NCBI GenBank assembly: GCA_034926415.1 | Contig: JAYFRC010000073.1 | Location: forward strand, 1-59,334 | DNA: 59,334 bases | Reading direction: 5' to 3' | Source of the DNA: JAYFRC01 sp034926415 | GTDB taxonomy: Bacteria > Bacillota > Clostridia > Oscillospirales > Oscillospiraceae | Shown: piece by piece, positions 40,657 through 49,023 of the stretch | Numbering within the stretch: position 1 is the first letter of the stretch | Layout: each line of letters begins with the position of its first letter | Made by a program: the position numbers and the translations under genes | Notes under the pieces: generated by a model | What the model was told of the DNA's origin: nothing | The model's database searches: none | What the model saw: the letters and a program-made list of their open reading frames with translations, nothing else

Positions 40657-42627
40657 TCATTTTTTCTTTCCCCTGTTGTTCTTTCCGCTGCGCTTTTGCG
40701 ACGGGCGAATGGCAGCTTTTCCCTCTCTCGCCGCCGTGTGGCGCTTTTCCTCGCGTTCTGGACGCTCGGCCACGCCGATTCTTTTTTCGCCTCTCATCTT
40801 GGAAGACGCTTTGCTTTCCGGCAACTCGTCGCCCGGTCTCGGCCGTATCAGACATTTTTTGTTGTAGCCTATAAGGTCGCTTCGGCCCGCCTTTATCAGC
40901 GCCTCTATCACGAGCTTTCTCATCTCCGGCCGCTTCCACTGGAGCAGCGCTCTCTGCATCGCCTTCTCGTGCGGATCCCTCGCAACGTATACCTCGCGCA
41001 TTGTGCGCGGGTCTATGCCGGTATAATACATACAGGTTGAAAGCGTTCCGGGCGTCGGATAAAAATCTTGCACCTGCTCCGGATGCTGTCCCGTGCGGTT
41101 CAAAAATTCCGCCAGCGCGACCGCATCTTTCAGCGTGCTCCCCGGATGCGACGACATCAGGTATGGCACGAGATACTGCTCTTTTCCAAATTTTTCATCA
41201 AGTTTTTCAAACTTTGCGGCAAAGCGCTCGTATGCCCCAAAATGCGGCTTTCCCATATAATCAAGCACACGATTCGAGCAGTGCTCCGGTGCGACTCTGA
41301 GCTGTCCGCTTACGTGGTGTTCGACGAGTTCCTTCATGAAATCGTCGCTTTTATCGCACATCGCATAGTCAAAGCGCACCCCGCTCCGCACGAACACTTT
41401 TTTGACTCCCGGGATCCCGCGAAGCTCTCGCAGCAACTCGGTGTAATCCGAGTGATCCGCATCGAGATGCGGGCACGGCTCCGGCGCAAGGCAGGTCCTT
41501 CCGCGGCACATTCCCCGCTCCAGCTGTCTTTCGCACGAGGGGTGGCGCATATCTGCCGTCGCTCCTCCCACATCGGACACATATCCCTTAAAGCGCGGAT
41601 CTTTGGTAAATTCTTCCACTTCGCGTATAACCGACTCTTTGCTTCTCGCCGTTACCACGCGCCCCTGATGGAATGCAATGGAACAGAAGCTGCACGCTCC
41701 GAAGCATCCCCTGTTGTGCGTTACGGAAAAAAGGACCTCGTCTATCGCTTTAATGCCTCCGGCGGCGTCGTACATCGGGTGCGCGGCGCGCATGTACGGA
41801 AGCTCCGCCACGGCGTCGAGTTCCTGCGTCGACAGGGGGAGCGCGGGCGGATTGACAACTAGCTCTCGGCCATCGCATTTTTGTATTATCGCGCGGCCGC
41901 GGACAGCGTCGTGTTCGTCGTACTCGATTTTGCTAGCCTCGGCATAAGCGCGTTTGCTTTCGCATACTTCCTCAAACGACGGGCACTCTACCGCCTCAAA
42001 ATCGCATGCCCTATTTTTCGATATGAACGCAGTCCCTCGGACATCGGTGATATTTCCGATGCTTTCTCCCTCAGCAAGCCGCGCCGCTATCTCGCGCGTC
42101 TGCCTCTCGCCCATCCCGTAAACGAGCAGGTCGGCCTGCGCGTCGAACAGTATGGCACGGCGCACCCTGTCGTCCCAGTAGTCGTAGTGCGCAAAACGGC
42201 GAAGCGATGCCTCGAGTCCGCCTATTACTATCGGCGTGTCCGGAAATGCCTCCCGCGCGCGGTTTGCGTAAACTATCGTCGGCCTGTCCGGGCGGAGCCC
42301 GATCCTGTTGCCGGGACTGTAAAGGTCCTCGCGCCTGCGTCTTTTGGCGACAGTGTAGTGCGCCACCATCGAATCTATGTTTCCGCCGCCTATCATCACC
42401 GCGTATCTTGGCTTTCCCATGGCTGAGAACGCCTCCGCGCTCTTCCAGTCCGGCTGAGCCAGCACCGCGACGCGGTATCCCTCGTCTTCGAGCACCCGGG
42501 CGATTATGGCCGTTCCAAATGACGGATGGTCGACATATGCGTCGGCTCCCACTACGAGAAAATCGTAGTAGTACCAGCCTCTGTCAAGCAATTCCTCCCG
42601 CGACACCGGAAGGAATTGCTTTTCCAT
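40657..42627 (-). CDS. YgiQ family radical SAM protein
   Basis: A 656-residue radical SAM enzyme of unknown reaction. N-terminal region FLPVSREELLDRGWYYYDFL then GADAYVDHPSFG is family-specific. The radical SAM cluster motif is CFGACSFC within HNRGCFGACSFCSIAFHQGR. A further Cys-rich stretch CRGRTCLAPEPCPHLD precedes the C-terminal domain, and the C-terminus is a basic Lys/Arg tail. The start is uncertain between ATG 42627 (AAAAGGAAAAAT upstream) and GTG codons up to 42648; homologues favour the shorter form. Same strand as the phosphatase-GNAT gene, gap about 74 bases. Confidence 0.88.
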   Translation of the reverse strand: MEKQFLPVSREELLDRGWYYYDFLVVGADAYVDHPSFGTAIIARVLEDEGYRVAVLAQPDWKSAEAFSAMGKPRYAVMIGGGNIDSMVAHYTVAKRRRREDLYSPGNRIGLRPDRPTIVYANRAREAFPDTPIVIGGLEASLRRFAHYDYWDDRVRRAILFDAQADLLVYGMGERQTREIAARLAEGESIGNITDVRGTAFISKNRACDFEAVECPSFEEVCESKRAYAEASKIEYDEHDAVRGRAIIQKCDGRELVVNPPALPLSTQELDAVAELPYMRAAHPMYDAAGGIKAIDEVLFSVTHNRGCFGACSFCSIAFHQGRVVTARSKESVIREVEEFTKDPRFKGYVSDVGGATADMRHPSCERQLERGMCRGRTCLAPEPCPHLDADHSDYTELLRELRGIPGVKKVFVRSGVRFDYAMCDKSDDFMKELVEHHVSGQLRVAPEHCSNRVLDYMGKPHFGAYERFAAKFEKLDEKFGKEQYLVPYLMSSHPGSTLKDAVALAEFLNRTGQHPEQVQDFYPTPGTLSTCMYYTGIDPRTMREVYVARDPHEKAMQRALLQWKRPEMRKLVIEALIKAGRSDLIGYNKKCLIRPRPGDELPESKASSKMRGEKRIGVAERPEREEKRHTAAREGKAAIRPSQKRSGKNNRGKKK

Positions 42628-42701
42628 ATTTTTCCTTTTCACCGCCACCGTCCTCTCTCATGTAAAACGGAGCGGGCGCAACGACCGCTCCTGAGATATC
42701 A

Positions 42702-43841
42702 TTATCTTACTATCTTTTTCTCGAGTATGTCGAGGGCGACGTCCGCGCTGTCATCGACGCCTATTTTGTAAAACCCGTTGCGCTCGTAAAACCTCTGCGC
42801 TATGCCGTTTTCCATCGCGCAACGCAGCCTTATATACGAGCGTCCCATACGTCGAAACCGGCTTATTGCCTCGCCGATAAGCTGTATTCCCGCGCCTTTT
42901 TTCCTGTATTCGGGATTCATGTAAACGAACGGTACGCGCCCGACTCCTATTTCTTTCTCGGTCTCGGTGTCGAGCTGTATCAGTCCCGCGAATCTGTCCT
43001 TGTCGTAGGCTCCGATTATCGCCTCGGGATAATTGTCGGAGTTTTCTTCCGCCTGCGTGAGAAATTTTTTTTCGTTGTAATGTTCCATCGTGCCGTGGCT
43101 GCTCAGCCAGCCTTCACTCCGGCAATCGAGATAGCATTTTTCATTTTCATATATGTCGATCGGCACGAAGCGGAGCGAAACTTCCCTCTCTCCGCTCCAC
43201 CATCCCTGCTTGGCAAGAGTGGATATCTCGCCCGGAAGATGCGATGCGTCGTTTGCAAAAACGACGCTTATTTTTTCTCCCTCTACTCTCAGCATCGACA
43301 CCGCGGTATTGTCGCCGTGCTCGACAGCCGATCCTATCTCGCTCATCGGCAGCCCCATCGCCGCGCCCAGCAGAAGCCTTATCGCCATTCCGTGGCTGAA
43401 CGCCGCGACAGTCATTCCCGGGCACTCTTCGGCGATCGTATGTATTGCGCCGAGCATACGTCTCTGGACTCCGTATACCGTTTCCGCGCCTTCCATGTGA
43501 AATTTATCAATCTGACAGTTGAAGTCGTACAACTGCTCCGGCCACAGCCTCGCAATCTCTCCCCACGGCATATCTTCCCACGGTCCCACATCTATCTCGC
43601 GCATATCCTCCATGAGAGTCAGCGCCAGATTTCGCGGAGCGCATATCGCGCTTGCCGTCGTCCTTGTGCGGAAAAGCGGAGACGAATACGCTCTGTCTAT
43701 TTTTACTCCGTCGAAGCGTTTTGAAAGCGCCGCTATCTGCTCGTAGCCGCGCGGAGTGATAAGGCTGTCGTACCAGCCCTGCGCGCGGCGATAGAGATTG
43801 CCTTCCGCTTCCGCGTGCCGGATAAGATAAATTTCAGTCAT
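42702..43841 (-). CDS. Fusion of histidine phosphatase and GNAT acetyltransferase domains
   Basis: A 379-residue bifunctional protein. Residues 1-200 are a phosphoglycerate-mutase-like phosphatase: catalytic RHAEAEGN at 8-15, MREIDVGPWEDM, and SHGMAIRLLLG with the second catalytic His. Residues about 220-379 are a GNAT domain with VPFVYMNPEYRKKGAGIQLI as acetyl-CoA binding motif A. This pairing recurs in a few clostridia; the substrate is unknown. It lies 28 bases downstream of pyrD in the same direction, so it is part of the pyr operon by position. Confidence 0.85.
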   Translation of the reverse strand: MTEIYLIRHAEAEGNLYRRAQGWYDSLITPRGYEQIAALSKRFDGVKIDRAYSSPLFRTRTTASAICAPRNLALTLMEDMREIDVGPWEDMPWGEIARLWPEQLYDFNCQIDKFHMEGAETVYGVQRRMLGAIHTIAEECPGMTVAAFSHGMAIRLLLGAAMGLPMSEIGSAVEHGDNTAVSMLRVEGEKISVVFANDASHLPGEISTLAKQGWWSGEREVSLRFVPIDIYENEKCYLDCRSEGWLSSHGTMEHYNEKKFLTQAEENSDNYPEAIIGAYDKDRFAGLIQLDTETEKEIGVGRVPFVYMNPEYRKKGAGIQLIGEAISRFRRMGRSYIRLRCAMENGIAQRFYERNGFYKIGVDDSADVALDILEKKIVR

Positions 43842-43869
43842 TCTTTCTATGTCCTAACCTGCAAATTTT

Positions 43870-44778
43870 TTACCAAGCCTTGACAGTTCCGGTCAGCTCC
43901 CGTGCCGATATGGCAAGCCTTGCGAGATAGTTTTCAAGCTCGTCGCGCACCTTTATGGGCGCGTATACGTCTGAAAAGCACGCCGTACCGACGGCTACCG
44001 CGTCCGCGCCAGCCATCATCAGCTCCGCCGCCTCTTTGCCCGTAGCAACTCCGCCCATTCCCAGTATCGGCAGGCGCGTCGCCTGCCTCACCTGATACAC
44101 CATGCGCACCGCCACCGGGAACACGGCCGGGCCGGAAAGCCCGCCCATGTTGTTGTGAAGTATCGGACGGCGCGTGTTTATATCAATGCGCATGCCGAGC
44201 AGTGTGTTTATAAGGCTGAGCGCATCCGCTCCCGCGTCCTCTGCGGCTTTGGCAATATCTGCTATGCTCGTAACATTCGGCGACAGCTTTACCATCACCG
44301 GAACGGTCGAGTGCTTTTTCGCGCAGCGCGTTACCTCCGCCGCACTCTCCGGCTTCGTACCGAAGGCGAGCCCTCCGTCTCGTACGTTGGGGCATGAGAT
44401 GTTCAGCTCTATAATGTCGACGCCGGCGGCGCTGAGCTTTTCGCTCATCATTCCGTAATCCTCCGGCGTGCCGCCCGAGATGTTCGCGATTATTTTCACG
44501 TCGTATTTTTTTAGAAACGGCAGTTCCTCCGCTATAAACGCGTCAACTCCGGGGTTCTGGAGTCCGACGCTGTTGAGTATTCCCATCGGCGTCTCGGCTA
44601 TCCTCGGCGGCGGGTTGCCCTCGCGCCGCTCCGGCGTAAGCCCCTTTACGCATATCGCGCCCAGCTCAGACAAATCGTAAAACTGTGCGAACTCGCGCCC
44701 AAAGCCATATGTTCCGGACGCTACGGCTATCGGGTTTTTGAGCTTAACGCCCGCTATGTTGACAGACATGTCGGTCAT
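43870..44778 (-). CDS. pyrD: Dihydroorotate dehydrogenase B, catalytic subunit
   Basis: A 302-residue FMN enzyme oxidising dihydroorotate to orotate in pyrimidine biosynthesis; with PyrK it uses NAD. FMN/substrate motifs are VASGTYGFG near 21-29, NSVGLQNPG, ELNISCPNVRDGGLAFG with the catalytic Cys, and GMGGVATG with MAGADAVAVGTA. The start is ATG 44778, which overlaps the pyrK stop (ATGA) and has AAAGGAGG 10 bases upstream. Partner PyrK is encoded immediately upstream. Confidence 0.95.
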   Translation of the reverse strand: MTDMSVNIAGVKLKNPIAVASGTYGFGREFAQFYDLSELGAICVKGLTPERREGNPPPRIAETPMGILNSVGLQNPGVDAFIAEELPFLKKYDVKIIANISGGTPEDYGMMSEKLSAAGVDIIELNISCPNVRDGGLAFGTKPESAAEVTRCAKKHSTVPVMVKLSPNVTSIADIAKAAEDAGADALSLINTLLGMRIDINTRRPILHNNMGGLSGPAVFPVAVRMVYQVRQATRLPILGMGGVATGKEAAELMMAGADAVAVGTACFSDVYAPIKVRDELENYLARLAISARELTGTVKAW

Positions 44779-45539
44779 TCCCACACGACCTCCTTTGCGT
44801 CAAACACGGGACCGTCCTTGCAGACGTGCCTGTATCCGTCCTCTCCGGTTTTCCCGTCGCGTATCATGCAGGCGCAGACGAGGCACGCGCCTATGCCGCA
44901 GCCCATACGCTCCTCCATCGACACCTGGCACGCCAGCCTCTCCGCGGCCGCAACCGAAGCCGCGACGCGCAGCATAACGCGCGGGCCGCAGGCGCACACC
45001 GCGTCGTAGATGTTTTCGTGTATAAGCTTTGTCATCCCGACCGTGACGACGCCCTTTGTCCCGAGACTCCCGTCGTCAGTCATTATTTCCATATTTTTAC
45101 ATATGCTCTTAAAATCTTCTAGCAGCATGGCGTGATCGCCGTCCCTGAATCCGAGCACCGCGTCGGCTCTCTTCGCGCGCTTTGCGGCCTCAAGCAGCGG
45201 CGGAACGCCTATTCCTCCTCCGACGAAAAGTACTCTTTTCCCTTTGACGTCGAACCCGTGTCCGAGCGGGCCGAGTATGTTGACCGTATCTCCGTCCCCG
45301 CGTTTCGACAGCCACAGCGTTCCCTCGCCGCGCACCTCAAACACGAGCCTCAGCGTTCCGTTTTCGGCGCCGCATACGCTTATCGGGCGGCGCAGAAGCC
45401 TCTCCGCTCCGCAACTGACGTTCACGAATTGTCCCGGCTCCGCCGTCTCAGACATCTCTCCTGCGGCGAGGCGCATATCCCATGCGCATTCGTTTATCTT
45501 TTTGCATGACAGCACTCTGCAGTCGGTCTGTACAGGCAT
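44775..45539 (-). CDS. pyrK: Dihydroorotate dehydrogenase electron-transfer subunit
   Basis: A 254-residue FAD and 2Fe-2S protein passing electrons from PyrD to NAD. FAD-binding region around RPISVCGAENGTLRLVFEVR; NAD-binding GGGIGVPPLLEAAKRAK; 2Fe-2S ligands in CGIGACLVCAC plus HVCKDGPVFDA near the C-terminus. The start was set at 45539 because homologues begin here; an upstream ATG at 45602 would add 21 non-homologous residues. It sits between pyrF and pyrD. Confidence 0.93.
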   Translation of the reverse strand: MPVQTDCRVLSCKKINECAWDMRLAAGEMSETAEPGQFVNVSCGAERLLRRPISVCGAENGTLRLVFEVRGEGTLWLSKRGDGDTVNILGPLGHGFDVKGKRVLFVGGGIGVPPLLEAAKRAKRADAVLGFRDGDHAMLLEDFKSICKNMEIMTDDGSLGTKGVVTVGMTKLIHENIYDAVCACGPRVMLRVAASVAAAERLACQVSMEERMGCGIGACLVCACMIRDGKTGEDGYRHVCKDGPVFDAKEVVWE

Positions 45540-45608
45540 CCAAACACCGCTTTCGCAAAATTTTATATACAAACTGTTCTTATCGGCCCGATTCGCCGGC
45601 ATGTCGGC

Positions 45609-46532
45609 TTATACCACCGTAATAAATTTTTTAAGGTCGTCTCTCATTGCTGTCGCCGCGTTCCTCGCGGCGTCGGCAAAATCGCGTCCCTCGTTTCCCG
45701 TCTTCTGCCACGCGCACATTATTCCGCGCGACGAGTTGACTATCGCTCCGTGCCCGTAGTCGTCGAAAGCGCAGGCAGCATCCTCGGCCGACCCTCCCTG
45801 AGCCCCATAGCCCGGAACGAGGAAAAACGTGTGTGGAAGCCTTCTTCTAAGGTCGCGGATGTCGAGCGGATATGTCGCTCCCGTCACCGCTCCGACGCAG
45901 GTATATCCGTATTTGTCCTCCGTTCCCTTTCCGAGCCGCTCTATGAGGTCACCTACAACGTTATATACTTTTCTGTCTCCCGCAATAATGTTCTGAAGCT
46001 CGCCCGACGACTTGTTGGAAGTTTTTACCAGTGCAAACACCGTGCGTCCGCGCGCCCTGCATTCTTTGATAAACGGATTAATTCCATCCGAGCCGAGATA
46101 GGCATTTATCGTGATGCAGTCACAGCCAAAGGGCTCTATCTCAGTATTTCCGATCTTAACGCTTCCGAGATACGCGTCGCTGTACGCCTCGGCTGTGGAG
46201 CCGATATCGCCGCGCTTTGCGTCCATGATAACGTAAAGTCCGTTTGCTTTGCCGTAATCCACCGTGCGCTTGAGCGCTCCGACGCCGTCCGCGCCAAAGC
46301 GCTCGTAAAACGCGCTCTGCGGTTTTACGGCGGGAACCAGATCGCAAAGCGCGTCAATAAGTCCGTTGTTAAAGTCGCATATGGCTTCCGCGGCTGCGCG
46401 CGGAGTCTCTCCGAATTCTCTTATCCTCGCGTTGAGTATGTGCGGAGGAATGTATTCAAGGCGCGGATCGAGTCCCGCGACAGTCGGATTTTTCTTTTCG
46501 CGTATTTTATCCTGCAGAATTTCAAAAGACAT
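45609..46532 (-). CDS. pyrF: Orotidine 5'-phosphate decarboxylase (type 2)
   Basis: A 307-residue enzyme making UMP from OMP. The catalytic motif DAKRGDIGSTA (near 120) and the PHILNARIREFGETPRAA N-terminal region are those of the longer type-2 PyrF. The active site is followed by NAYLGSDGINPFI. 20 bases downstream of pyrC with GGAGAAAG upstream of its ATG. Confidence 0.94.
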   Translation of the reverse strand: MSFEILQDKIREKKNPTVAGLDPRLEYIPPHILNARIREFGETPRAAAEAICDFNNGLIDALCDLVPAVKPQSAFYERFGADGVGALKRTVDYGKANGLYVIMDAKRGDIGSTAEAYSDAYLGSVKIGNTEIEPFGCDCITINAYLGSDGINPFIKECRARGRTVFALVKTSNKSSGELQNIIAGDRKVYNVVGDLIERLGKGTEDKYGYTCVGAVTGATYPLDIRDLRRRLPHTFFLVPGYGAQGGSAEDAACAFDDYGHGAIVNSSRGIMCAWQKTGNEGRDFADAARNAATAMRDDLKKFITVV

Positions 46533-46552
46533 ACGGCTTTCTCCTTTTGCTC

Positions 46553-47830
46553 TTACTTCTTATAGACCGTCTTTCCTCCGGCTATCGTGCAGCGTACTCG
46601 TCCGGTCAGCCTCATGCCGTCGAACGGAGTGTTGCGTCCCATTGAAACGAACTTTTTCGCGTCTACGTTCCATTTTGCCTCCGGGTCGAATATCACGATG
46701 TCGGCGTCCGCGCCTTCTGCGAGCGTACCCTTTGGTATCCCGAGTATACGCGCCGGCGCCGTACTCATAAGCCTTATTATGTCCTCTAGCGCAAACCCCT
46801 CGTCGCGATAAAGATACGTCAGCGCCAGAGCCAGAGACGTCTCAAGCCCGACCATTCCGCTTGGCGCGAGAAGCATGCCGCGCGCTTTTTCTTCCTCGGT
46901 GTGGGGCGCGTGGTCTGTCGCCACAGCGTCTATGGTTCCGTCCCTCAGTCCTTCGATTATAGCGCGCACGTCCGATTCGCGCCGGAGCGGAGGATTGACC
47001 TTTGCGAGCGTTCCCTGCTTTTCCACTTCCTCTTCGGTAAGCGAGAAGTACTGCGGGCAGGTCTCGGCCGTTATACGCGCTCCGCGCTTTTTAAGCAAAC
47101 GTATCGTCTCAACTGATTTCTTTGTGCTGACGTGACAAATGTGCACGCGTCCGCCGGTGTCCAGCGTGAGCATGCCGTCGCGCGCTATCGCAAGCGTCTC
47201 CGCGACCGCCGGGCGTCCCGGAAGCCCCAGCGCCGCCGAGAGCTCTCCCTCGTTCATCACGCCCGCCGCCACGAGGTCGGCGTCCTCGCAGTGTGAAAGT
47301 ATGGGCATATCGTATTTCTTCGCGAGCAGCAGCGCCCTGCGCATCGTCGCGGCATTTTGAAGCGGCGCTCCGTCGTCCGACAGTGCCGCGGCTCCGAGAG
47401 CGTGCAGCGCGTCGATGTCGGTAACCTCTTCGCCGCGCAGCCCCATGCTTACGGCCGCCGCGGGATAGACACAAACTGCGGCGTCCTTTTTTATCTTTTT
47501 AAGCATGTCCGAAAACCGCTCCGGCGTATCTGTCGGCGGGTTGGTGTTTGCCATGCATAGCAGGCTCGTCACGCCGCCGCGCGCTGCCGCTTTTGTCCCA
47601 GTCGCTATTGTCTCCTTGTCGGTAAATCCCGGCTCGCGCAGATGCGTGTGCATATCCACAAGCCCCGGCGCAACTATCAGACCCGCGACCTCAATGGTCT
47701 CATCCGGCTCCGCCCGCGAGGCTTTAGTGCCGACGCAGGCTATTTTCGCCCCGTCGATAAGTATGTCGCATATCTCATTTCTTCCGCAGGACGGGTCTAT
47801 GACTCGCCCTCCCCTGATAAGCCTTTTCAT
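46553..47830 (-). CDS. pyrC: Dihydroorotase
   Basis: A 425-residue class I dihydroorotase closing carbamoyl-aspartate to dihydroorotate. Metal ligands are visible in VDMHTHLREPGFTDKE (near 58-73), HCED, HICHVSTKKSVE and DHAPHTEEEKARG. First gene of a pyrC-pyrF-pyrK-pyrD operon on the minus strand; carAB, pyrB and pyrE are not in the window. A strong promoter lies 38 bases upstream. Confidence 0.95.
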   Translation of the reverse strand: MKRLIRGGRVIDPSCGRNEICDILIDGAKIACVGTKASRAEPDETIEVAGLIVAPGLVDMHTHLREPGFTDKETIATGTKAAARGGVTSLLCMANTNPPTDTPERFSDMLKKIKKDAAVCVYPAAAVSMGLRGEEVTDIDALHALGAAALSDDGAPLQNAATMRRALLLAKKYDMPILSHCEDADLVAAGVMNEGELSAALGLPGRPAVAETLAIARDGMLTLDTGGRVHICHVSTKKSVETIRLLKKRGARITAETCPQYFSLTEEEVEKQGTLAKVNPPLRRESDVRAIIEGLRDGTIDAVATDHAPHTEEEKARGMLLAPSGMVGLETSLALALTYLYRDEGFALEDIIRLMSTAPARILGIPKGTLAEGADADIVIFDPEAKWNVDAKKFVSMGRNTPFDGMRLTGRVRCTIAGGKTVYKK

Positions 47831-47867
47831 GCGGAAACCCTCCGAAATCTTTTTATTTTGATATTTT

Positions 47868-47896
47868 ATTATACATTAAACGGATATCATTGGCAA
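47868..47896 (-). promoter_or_regulatory. Promoter of the pyrCFKD operon
   Basis: Minus-strand TTGCCA, 17 bases, TATAAT. The leader to the pyrC ATG is only about 30 bases and contains no PyrR-type attenuator, so regulation must be by another route. Confidence 0.7.
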
Positions 47897-47975
47897 TAAA
47901 AAAGGCTTCAGCGCGCGTCTGTTTCGGATAAAACGGGAAATAATACGGGCAAGACCAGTAAAGGAAGTGGATAAA

Positions 47976-48155
47976 ATGTTTGATACCGATCTTCTGCGGG
48001 GTATATGCATCGGCTTGGTGGTCGGCGCAGTCGCCGAGAAAGTGGTTATGCCGAAACCGCGTTCCATGAGGACCTCCGTCGGCAAAAAGATGGAGGCCGT
48101 GGGTAACGCCTTGGACAGTGCGGTCGACAGCTTAAATCGCAATATCGGCATGTAA
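47976..48155 (+). CDS. Small hypothetical protein (59 residues)
   Basis: One hydrophobic segment (LLRGICIGLVVGAVAEKVVM) is followed by an amphipathic basic/acid helix (RTSVGKKMEAVGNALDSAVD). No family is recognised. ATG at 47976 with AAAGGAA upstream; a GTG nine bases earlier overlaps that site. Divergent from pyrC and upstream of the tRNA-Ser promoter. Confidence 0.6.
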   Translation: MFDTDLLRGICIGLVVGAVAEKVVMPKPRSMRTSVGKKMEAVGNALDSAVDSLNRNIGM

Positions 48156-48248
48156 AAGAGAGGCAGAAGCGGAAATCCGGGCGAAAATTATCCTTTCTAG
48201 GATATTTTTCGTCCGTTTCCGTTTTTTTGCGAAAATCTCGCAAAAATC

Positions 48249-48277
48249 TTGACTTTCATGAATTGTTCTAATATAAT
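48249..48277 (+). promoter_or_regulatory. Promoter of the tRNA-Ser gene
   Basis: TTGACT, 17 bases, TATAAT; 68 bases upstream of the mature tRNA. Confidence 0.75.
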
Positions 48278-48345
48278 ATTTTTTGCCGCTGTGAGCAGTT
48301 TTACTTCGGCGAAATGAAAATTTCTTTTAACTTGAGCAAGTACGT

Positions 48346-48437
48346 GGAGAAGTCGCGTAGCTGGTCGAGCGCGCACGATTGGAAATCGTGTAACCGCCAA
48401 AAGCGGTTCGAGAGTTCGAATCTCTCCTTCTCCGCCA
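48346..48437 (+). tRNA. tRNA-Ser (anticodon GGA)
   Basis: A 92-base gene with encoded CCA. Acceptor GGAGAAG pairs with CTTCTCC; the anticodon stem CACGA/TCGTG encloses TTGGAAA with anticodon GGA (reading UCC/UCU). A long variable arm (ACCGCCAAAAGCGGT), as expected for class II tRNA-Ser, is followed by a T-loop GTTCGAATC. Its 3' end is duplicated 4.2 kb downstream (see repeats). Confidence 0.95.
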
Positions 48438-48445
48438 AAGCATTA
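48428..48445 (+). repeat. attL-like direct repeat at the tRNA 3' end
   Basis: The 18 bases TTCTCCGCCAAAGCATTA cover the last part of the acceptor arm, CCA and 8 bases downstream. An identical copy is at 52611-52628. It restores the tRNA end at this copy, as expected for an attachment site. Confidence 0.75.
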
Positions 48446-48480
48446 GTGCCCGTTTTTATAGCGGTCACTAATGCTTTTTT
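48437..48480 (+). terminator. Terminator of tRNA-Ser
   Basis: Stem AAAGCATTAGTG/CACTAATGCTTT with a 17-base loop, ending in six T. Confidence 0.85.
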
Positions 48481-48492
48481 CTAGCCTCGAAG

Positions 48493-48815
48493 TCAGCTTA
48501 GATACCCCACAAAGTTGTATTTGATCTGAATGGTTTGGGTCATATGCCCGCTTTTGTCCTCTTGTTCGTGTACCGCAACATGGTCGATAAGTTGAAACGC
48601 CGTAGCCCGGTCAAGCCTGTCGATGAAAACGCAGCTTTTTATCAGCCGTATCCATTTCTGCGCATTGGCCTCTCCGCTTTCCTGATCTTGAAGTTGTCGC
48701 CTGATTTCTGAAGCCTTTTCTTCAAGCTTGTTGATTTCGCCACTCCTGCCCGAAGAAGGATAAAACCCTGTCGTACAGTTTCTTTTCGTCGCTTATTACC
48801 GTCCGAATGTAATAC
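48493..48815 (-). pseudogene. Relic of a large serine recombinase (C-terminal part)
   Basis: Reverse-strand translation gives NAQKWIRLIKSCVFIDRLDR, then AFQLIDHVAVHEQEDKSG and TQTIQIKYNFVGYLS before a stop at 48493. This matches the C-terminal DUF4368-type end of large serine recombinases of integrative elements. Upstream of about 48735 the reading continues only in another frame (KKLYDRVLSFFGQEWRN), so at least one frameshift is present and the catalytic domain is missing. Too short and broken to be functional. Confidence 0.7.
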
Positions 48816-48874
48816 TGGATAAACTAAAAGTGCAGTCTATCAACTGCACAAATAATTAAAAGGAGGATATTTAG

Positions 48875-48949
48875 ATGAATGGCACCCAATATAACGATAT
48901 ACTGAAATCGATTGGATGCAGTTTTAAATTTTATTTCTCTTGTATGTAA
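48875..48949 (+). other. 24-codon open reading frame with a strong ribosome site, probable gene debris
   Basis: AAGGAGGATATTTAG precedes ATG; the peptide reads MNGTQYNDILKSIGC and stops after 24 residues. It may be the truncated start of a lost gene of the element. A 7-bp inverted repeat GTGCAGT/ACTGCAC lies just upstream. The rest of 48816-49023 shows nothing I can name. Confidence 0.3.
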
Positions 48950-49023
48950 TAGTAGATTTTTAAATATTTAATTTTTTGAGTTGGTGTTTTTAACATTTTG
49001 CTCAGCTCCAGCAAGCCGGTACA

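Noticed and set aside
47831..47867. Possible PyrR attenuator in the pyrC leader
   Set aside because: The leader is about 30 bases and has no stem-loop or PyrR-loop consensus.
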